Part shown: in pieces, positions 60,165 through 64,000 of the stretch
Layout of the letters: each line of letters opens with the position of its first letter
How positions within the stretch are numbered: the stretch's first letter is position 1
Assembly (NCBI RefSeq): GCF_006874645.1
Contig: NZ_CP030082.1
Coordinates: 310,001-374,000 of the forward strand
DNA: 64,000 bases
Source of the DNA: Bdellovibrio sp. ZAP7
GTDB lineage: Bacteria; Bdellovibrionota; Bdellovibrionia; Bdellovibrionales; Bdellovibrionaceae
Reading direction: 5' to 3'
The notes under the pieces: model-generated
What the model was told of the DNA's origin: nothing
Database searches by the model: none
The model's input: only the letters and a program-made list of their open reading frames with translations
Program-made: the position numbers and the translations under genes

Positions 60165-61235
60165 TCATAGATTTATATTATTAATGTTGGCAGCAGAAAT
60201 GCGTTCTTCAGACCAATTAATTGTATTCAGGATGATTTCACGAACCTTTACCCAGTCGTTCAAGTCTGCAGGAACAATCAAACCGCGAAGATCGAAACTC
60301 ATGAACTCATAGGACTTGTATTCGGTTGTAAAGATCACTCGGATGGAGCCAGTTGAGGGATCATATTTTGAAGAATAAGGGATCGCTCCGTGCATGATGC
60401 GTGTTTTAATTTTCGCAAGCATTTCCTGGGACTCTGCCGAGAAACGCTTGAGGTTTTGCACTTTATCTTTAACGACGACTTCGCGATGTTTTTTGATTGA
60501 ATCAAGCGCCGTACTCGTAAGGCCTTGGGTGATAAGATCCAAATCGCGTTGTGCAACGATTCCTGGCTCAGTTAATAAGTGATAGTCGTTAAGGTGCGTT
60601 TCAATTTCATCAACACGGAAGTAGTTTCCGTAATTTACCGATCTGCGACCTTCTGAATTCATCAACTCAATACGGCCCAGACTCATCTTGCCCAGGCGAA
60701 CTTTTTCGTGTTCCACAGAGTGAAGTTGTTCGTGTTGAAGAGTGGAAGTGACTCCCATTAAATTCAATCTGAAGACATGGGGACCCACGAAGATTGTGTC
60801 GTTCATATAATGGCCGAAATATTTATAGTTATAAAGATACAGGGGATCCAGAATCACCGGGACAGAGGTTTCAGTCAGTGATTTTGCGATCGCATCACCT
60901 TGTGCGGAGCCACGCAATTGATAACGGGTGTAGGTGACGGATTGTCCTTTAACTTTTAAGGAAGTGGGAAGCATTTTAAATGTGATGCCCGCAACTTTGA
61001 AATAGCTCTCGTTCAAGGACTCTATTTTTCTAAGCTCTTGGATAAGGTCTTTGCGCGCAATCGGGCCTTCGCTTTTCAACGTTTTAACGAAGACCTCTGT
61101 TTCCTCACTCAAGCGATCAAGTGCTGAATAGCTCGAGGCGCACAGAAACCTGCCGCAATTTTGGCTCGCCATTGCCGAGTTCTTTGACAATAGGACCGCG
61201 CTAATAAGGATTAAAGCCTTAAAGACCCAATTCAT
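60165..61235 (-). CDS. secreted candidate zinc metallopeptidase
   Basis: A 356-residue protein from ATG 61235 with a signal peptide (MNWVFKALILISAVLLSKNSAMA). A GTG at 61286 opens a longer frame but overlaps the palindrome at 61267. HEQLH (His168, Glu169, His172) is an HExxH zinc motif, and DEIETHLNDY about 35 residues on could give the third ligand. A cysteine pair (CGRFLC) lies near the mature start. Substrate unknown. It precedes the barrel protein in a two-gene unit. Confidence 0.72.
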   Translation of the reverse strand: MNWVFKALILISAVLLSKNSAMASQNCGRFLCASSYSALDRLSEETEVFVKTLKSEGPIARKDLIQELRKIESLNESYFKVAGITFKMLPTSLKVKGQSVTYTRYQLRGSAQGDAIAKSLTETSVPVILDPLYLYNYKYFGHYMNDTIFVGPHVFRLNLMGVTSTLQHEQLHSVEHEKVRLGKMSLGRIELMNSEGRRSVNYGNYFRVDEIETHLNDYHLLTEPGIVAQRDLDLITQGLTSTALDSIKKHREVVVKDKVQNLKRFSAESQEMLAKIKTRIMHGAIPYSSKYDPSTGSIRVIFTTEYKSYEFMSFDLRGLIVPADLNDWVKVREIILNTINWSEERISAANINNINL

Positions 61236-61266
61236 GATTTTTAGTGGAGCAAGGGAGATGCCAGAA

Positions 61267-61287
61267 GGTGTCTCAGACTGAGACACC
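61267..61287. promoter_or_regulatory. palindromic site, 10-bp arms around a single base
   Basis: GGTGTCTCAG and CTGAGACACC are perfect complements separated by one A. The inner part reads GTCTCA-GAC-TGAGAC, the same core as at 40366 and 53848. It lies 32-52 bases upstream of ATG 61235. ACTAAAAAT at about 61243-61251 could be the -10 of a leaderless message. Confidence 0.55.
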
Positions 61288-61305
61288 GGCTTAGATAATT
61301 AGATA

Positions 61306-62301
61306 TTAGGATTCAAGAACGAAGTCCCAGCGGATCTTCACAGTGCCATCGCCTTCGATGATACCTTTCGGAGGATTTGGGAATGGTGCAGCTGCGCGGA
61401 ACGCTTCAATGGCAGCATCATCCAAATCACGAACACCGGAATCACTCATGACCTGAACATTGACCAGAGTACCTCGGTCATTCAATACGATCATAAGTTT
61501 CGTCACACGGTCTTGACCAGTGGATGCTGGCGCACGGCCTTCTTTAAACATTTTCGAAAGTTTTTCGCGCACGCGGCCTTCCCAATGTTGGGCCAATTGG
61601 CGGCGGATGCGGTTATAGTACGAGTAGTACTTAAACTCCCGCGTGTTCAACATCGTTTCAAGACCCTGATCGACATCTTTCAAATAGTCGTTCGAGCGGC
61701 TCGTGTCAGCGCCCTCTTTCGCGATGTCTTCGTTATTACCTCGACCAAGGCCTTGGCCTTGTTCCGTGTCTTGATCTTTTTTGCGATCAGCTACTTTTTG
61801 GCGTTCTAAAGCCTCTGATGCATCAAATGATTTGAATAAATCGCGGACGATTTTTTCTTTCTGCTCAGGTGTAGCTTTCGCTTCAGCCTTGGCAGTGGAT
61901 TTAATTTTACCATCACCTTTAGGTCCAGTTTTTTGAGGCGCGGCTTTCTTGATATTCTGGAATTCGCCGTGCTCTTTTGCTACTGACTGCTTGGTAACGG
62001 TTTGGTTTTTCGCACTCAAAAAGCGTGAATCTACTGGCTCGGCCTCATTAAGGGAGTTTTCGCTTTGCTCTACAATTTGATTCTTAGGAACCGTCGGTAC
62101 TGGAACTTTCTTAATCTGACTAGCATCCTGTGCCTCAACTAGCTTTTGCATTTCCTCGGGCGTAAGCAAATCGATGCTGACGCTTTCCTGTTTAGGAAAC
62201 TTTTGCTGAAGAGCCTCTACCAAATAAAATGCGCCGAACACCAAAATGTGGACTGCGATGGAGAGCAACACATACTTTTTGAAAGACGGTGACTTCTTCA
62301 T
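61306..62301 (-). CDS. TonB-family energy transducer-like protein
   Basis: A 331-residue protein with an N-terminal membrane anchor (YVLLSIAVHILVFGAFYLV), a charged helical middle (about 100-210; lysine, alanine, glutamate) and a TonB-type C-terminal domain (TKLMIVLNDRGTLVNVQVMSDSGVRDLDDAAIEAFRAA ends the repeat seen, split over residues about 270-331; PFPNPP follows). It could pass proton-motive force to outer-membrane receptors or act as a TolA-like protein. No ExbB/ExbD genes are visible nearby. Confidence 0.87.
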   Translation of the reverse strand: MKKSPSFKKYVLLSIAVHILVFGAFYLVEALQQKFPKQESVSIDLLTPEEMQKLVEAQDASQIKKVPVPTVPKNQIVEQSENSLNEAEPVDSRFLSAKNQTVTKQSVAKEHGEFQNIKKAAPQKTGPKGDGKIKSTAKAEAKATPEQKEKIVRDLFKSFDASEALERQKVADRKKDQDTEQGQGLGRGNNEDIAKEGADTSRSNDYLKDVDQGLETMLNTREFKYYSYYNRIRRQLAQHWEGRVREKLSKMFKEGRAPASTGQDRVTKLMIVLNDRGTLVNVQVMSDSGVRDLDDAAIEAFRAAAPFPNPPKGIIEGDGTVKIRWDFVLES

Positions 62302-62433
62302 AGAACCTCGCCTCTCCTATCGGTATTATGACACCTGATAATGAGGAACAGGTGAGCCAGTATTTAATTATTCGACAGAGGTCTAGGGCCGGACTTTGAC
62401 GTATGAAAGGCTTTAGGGGAGAATGTAACTTCT

Positions 62434-63159
62434 ATGAAATTTGACTGCTGGTATTTAACAGATAAAGGCCTCAGACGTGAATCTAATCAGGACTCATGCC
62501 TCGTCAATAAGGAGCTTGGACTCTTTGTTGTTGCCGACGGAATGGGTGGGCACTCCGGTGGGGAAGTCGCTTCCAGCATGGCTGTGGAGACCGTTGAAGA
62601 AATCATGCTTCAACCCGGATCAGCAAATCGCTCACCGCGTGAGATGATTCAACACTCGTATGAGGAAGCTTCGCGTAGAATTTTTGATAAAGCCGCCAAC
62701 GAAAGACCCGAGCTTTCCGGAATGGGAACGACGATGGTGATGGCTTATTTGCGTGGCAATCACCTGTACGTCGGAAATGTTGGGGACTCGCGCTGCTACA
62801 TGTATAAAAAACCGCAGCTTTGGCAAATCACTGAAGACCATTCTTTGATCAACGAGCAATTGCGCGCCGGTGTGATGAGTGAAGAGCAAGTTCGTCAGTT
62901 CGTAGGTCGAAATGTGATCACGCGCAGCGTGGGATATGAAAGAGAAACATATCCAGATATTGTCGAAAGAGAAATTGCTCCCGGCGAAATGTTTTTGATG
63001 TGTTCCGATGGCCTTTCTGGTTTGGTTGAAGATCAAAAAATTTGCGACATCATCAATAAAAATAAACCTGACAAAGTAGTTAAAGCCTGTGTAGAACAAG
63101 CACTGGCAAATGGTGGTGATGACAATGTCACCGTTATGTTGATTCATTTTTACGAGTAA
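62434..63159 (+). CDS. PP2C-type Ser/Thr protein phosphatase
   Basis: A 241-residue PPM phosphatase with all metal-binding motifs: RRESNQDSCL, VVADGMGGHSGGE, LSGMGTTMVMA, GNVGDSRCYM, ITEDHS, CSDGLSGL and GGDDNVTVM. It removes phosphate from proteins phosphorylated by Hanks-type kinases, in the cytoplasm. No kinase gene is adjacent. The M23 peptidase gene follows 24 bases later on the same strand. Confidence 0.94.
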   Translation: MKFDCWYLTDKGLRRESNQDSCLVNKELGLFVVADGMGGHSGGEVASSMAVETVEEIMLQPGSANRSPREMIQHSYEEASRRIFDKAANERPELSGMGTTMVMAYLRGNHLYVGNVGDSRCYMYKKPQLWQITEDHSLINEQLRAGVMSEEQVRQFVGRNVITRSVGYERETYPDIVEREIAPGEMFLMCSDGLSGLVEDQKICDIINKNKPDKVVKACVEQALANGGDDNVTVMLIHFYE

Positions 63160-63182
63160 GCGGTTAGTGGATAGGGGAATTT

Positions 63183-64000
63183 TTGGATAAAAAGAAAGTC
63201 ACGCTATTTATAGTGAGTAACCAAACGGGCAAAACCCGTAAATTGGTACTCTCTGCAGCCTGGCTGAAAGCCGTGTCCTTTATTTCCGCCGTCGTCATCA
63301 TTATCTTTGCGGCTGGTATGGTCGATTATTTCGGTTTGCTTTTGCAAGCCATGGAAAATAAGCGCCTGAAAGCTGAAAATGCCCAGCTCACAAAACAATT
63401 CCAAGTTGTTGAAAGTAAAGTCAGCGCTTTGGAAAACTCGTTGGAGCGCGTAAAAACATTCACCACGAAATTGAAATTGATCACCAATGTCGATGCGGAA
63501 GACCGTATTACGAAACTGACAATGGGACCAAAGCCGGCTCCAAATCAGCCGGTTGAGGAATATGAACCAATGGAATCCCGTGATGACAGCGAGGGATTGG
63601 CTCAGCAGGACGCGACGTTTGCTAATAAAAAACCTCTGAACGATCAAGCGGGTGAACTTGCTAACGAAACCGCAGACAAAGATTACGCATCTTTGGTTAT
63701 TCGTATCGAAAAGGCAGTTAAAGAAACTCAGCTGAAAGAACAATCTGTTATCGACTTGTGGGAAAGTTTGTCAGAGCGCCAAAGCTTGCTGAACGCTACT
63801 CCGAATATGAAGCCTGCCAAAGGTTGGATCACATCGCGCTTCGGTTACAGAACTTCGCCATTTACTGGAAAAACAACTCTGCATGCGGGGCTTGATATCG
63901 CAGCAGCACCGGGTTCACCAATTTACGCACCAGCAGACGGTGTCGTGATCTTTGCAAGTTATGACGAGGGCTACGGTAAGTTAGTAAGTATCGACCACGG
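63183..64000 (+). CDS. M23-family metallopeptidase, 5' part (cut by window end)
   Basis: An open frame of about 272 codons from TTG 63183 (AGGGGA upstream) to the window edge. One membrane helix (about 32-52) anchors it; a coiled-coil part (about 55-100) and a charged linker follow. The last 60 residues start the LytM domain: GWITSRFGYRTSPF, LHAGLDIAAAPGSPIYA and GYGKLVSIDHG, with the first zinc His and Asp in LHAGLD. It would be a DD-endopeptidase or a divisome-type regulator such as EnvC; the catalytic end lies beyond the window. Confidence 0.88.
   Translation, partial: MDKKKVTLFIVSNQTGKTRKLVLSAAWLKAVSFISAVVIIIFAAGMVDYFGLLLQAMENKRLKAENAQLTKQFQVVESKVSALENSLERVKTFTTKLKLITNVDAEDRITKLTMGPKPAPNQPVEEYEPMESRDDSEGLAQQDATFANKKPLNDQAGELANETADKDYASLVIRIEKAVKETQLKEQSVIDLWESLSERQSLLNATPNMKPAKGWITSRFGYRTSPFTGKTTLHAGLDIAAAPGSPIYAPADGVVIFASYDEGYGKLVSIDH

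Noticed and set aside
1-64000. CRISPR arrays, rRNA, tRNA, insertion sequences, prophage genes
   Set aside because: Read on both strands; no regularly spaced repeats, RNA-gene signatures, transposase or integrase proteins were seen.

Overview
The window looks like chromosome from a predatory Bdellovibrio (Bdellovibrionota), or a close relative. Three things point there. An imuA-imuB-dnaE2 cassette has an exact TTAC-N3-GTAA LexA site upstream, which is the site I recall as published for Bdellovibrio bacteriovorus. There are many secreted proteins, lipoproteins and hydrolases. There are also several c-di-GMP-type proteins (REC-GGDEF, PilZ, YajQ). I could not run a database search, so the species is not fixed. 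I see no rRNA, tRNA, CRISPR array, integrase or transposase.

Layout. 1-5.3 kb: a leftward block with an adenosine-deaminase-family enzyme, AmpG muropeptide permease, a type III polyketide synthase and a small His/Glu-rich membrane protein, preceded by an HNH nuclease gene. 5.4-15 kb: rightward slyD, yajQ, an RRM protein, a tesA-ybbA-ybbP-sua5 operon, an OlsB-like plus PlsC-like pair that fits ornithine-lipid synthesis, and dinB. 15-27 kb: agmatinase (speB), an Opp-type importer (oppABC without ATPases), a BON protein, arginine decarboxylase (speA) and leuS; speA and speB together give arginine to putrescine. 27-32 kb: REC-GGDEF, a CDF metal exporter, trmB, ferredoxin, trxB and a single-domain response regulator. 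32-43 kb: two tandem AT-rich lipoproteins, an RND pump subunit, a lytic-transglycosylase-like protein, PilZ, HAD phosphatase, OmpA-like lipoprotein, O-methyltransferase and a solute-binding protein. 43-49 kb: the SOS mutagenesis cassette with a fourth, methyltransferase-like gene. 49-56 kb: an accessory block of secreted proteins, including a one-heme protein, a glycosyltransferase-like protein, a candidate ADP-ribosyltransferase and a candidate caspase-fold peptidase. 56-64 kb: an AceE-like E1 enzyme, an outer-membrane protein, a candidate zinc peptidase, a TonB-family protein, a PP2C phosphatase and the start of an M23 peptidase.

The most unusual observations are these. (1) A structured element of about 124 bp occurs twice, directly after slyD and after trxB, and the outer bases of its closing stem differ between copies yet stay paired. 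(2) A secreted protein of 658 residues carries the R / S-x-S / E-x-E pattern of ADP-ribosyltransferase toxins, and its operon partner shares its C-terminal SCS-x-VF tail. (3) A palindrome GTCTCA-GAN-TGAGAY occurs in three intergenic or upstream regions, two of them before secreted-protein genes. (4) dinB carries a LexA-site-like repeat resembling the one upstream of imuA and appears leaderless.

Many start codons were chosen from ribosome-binding sites rather than from the longest reading frame; these are stated entry by entry.
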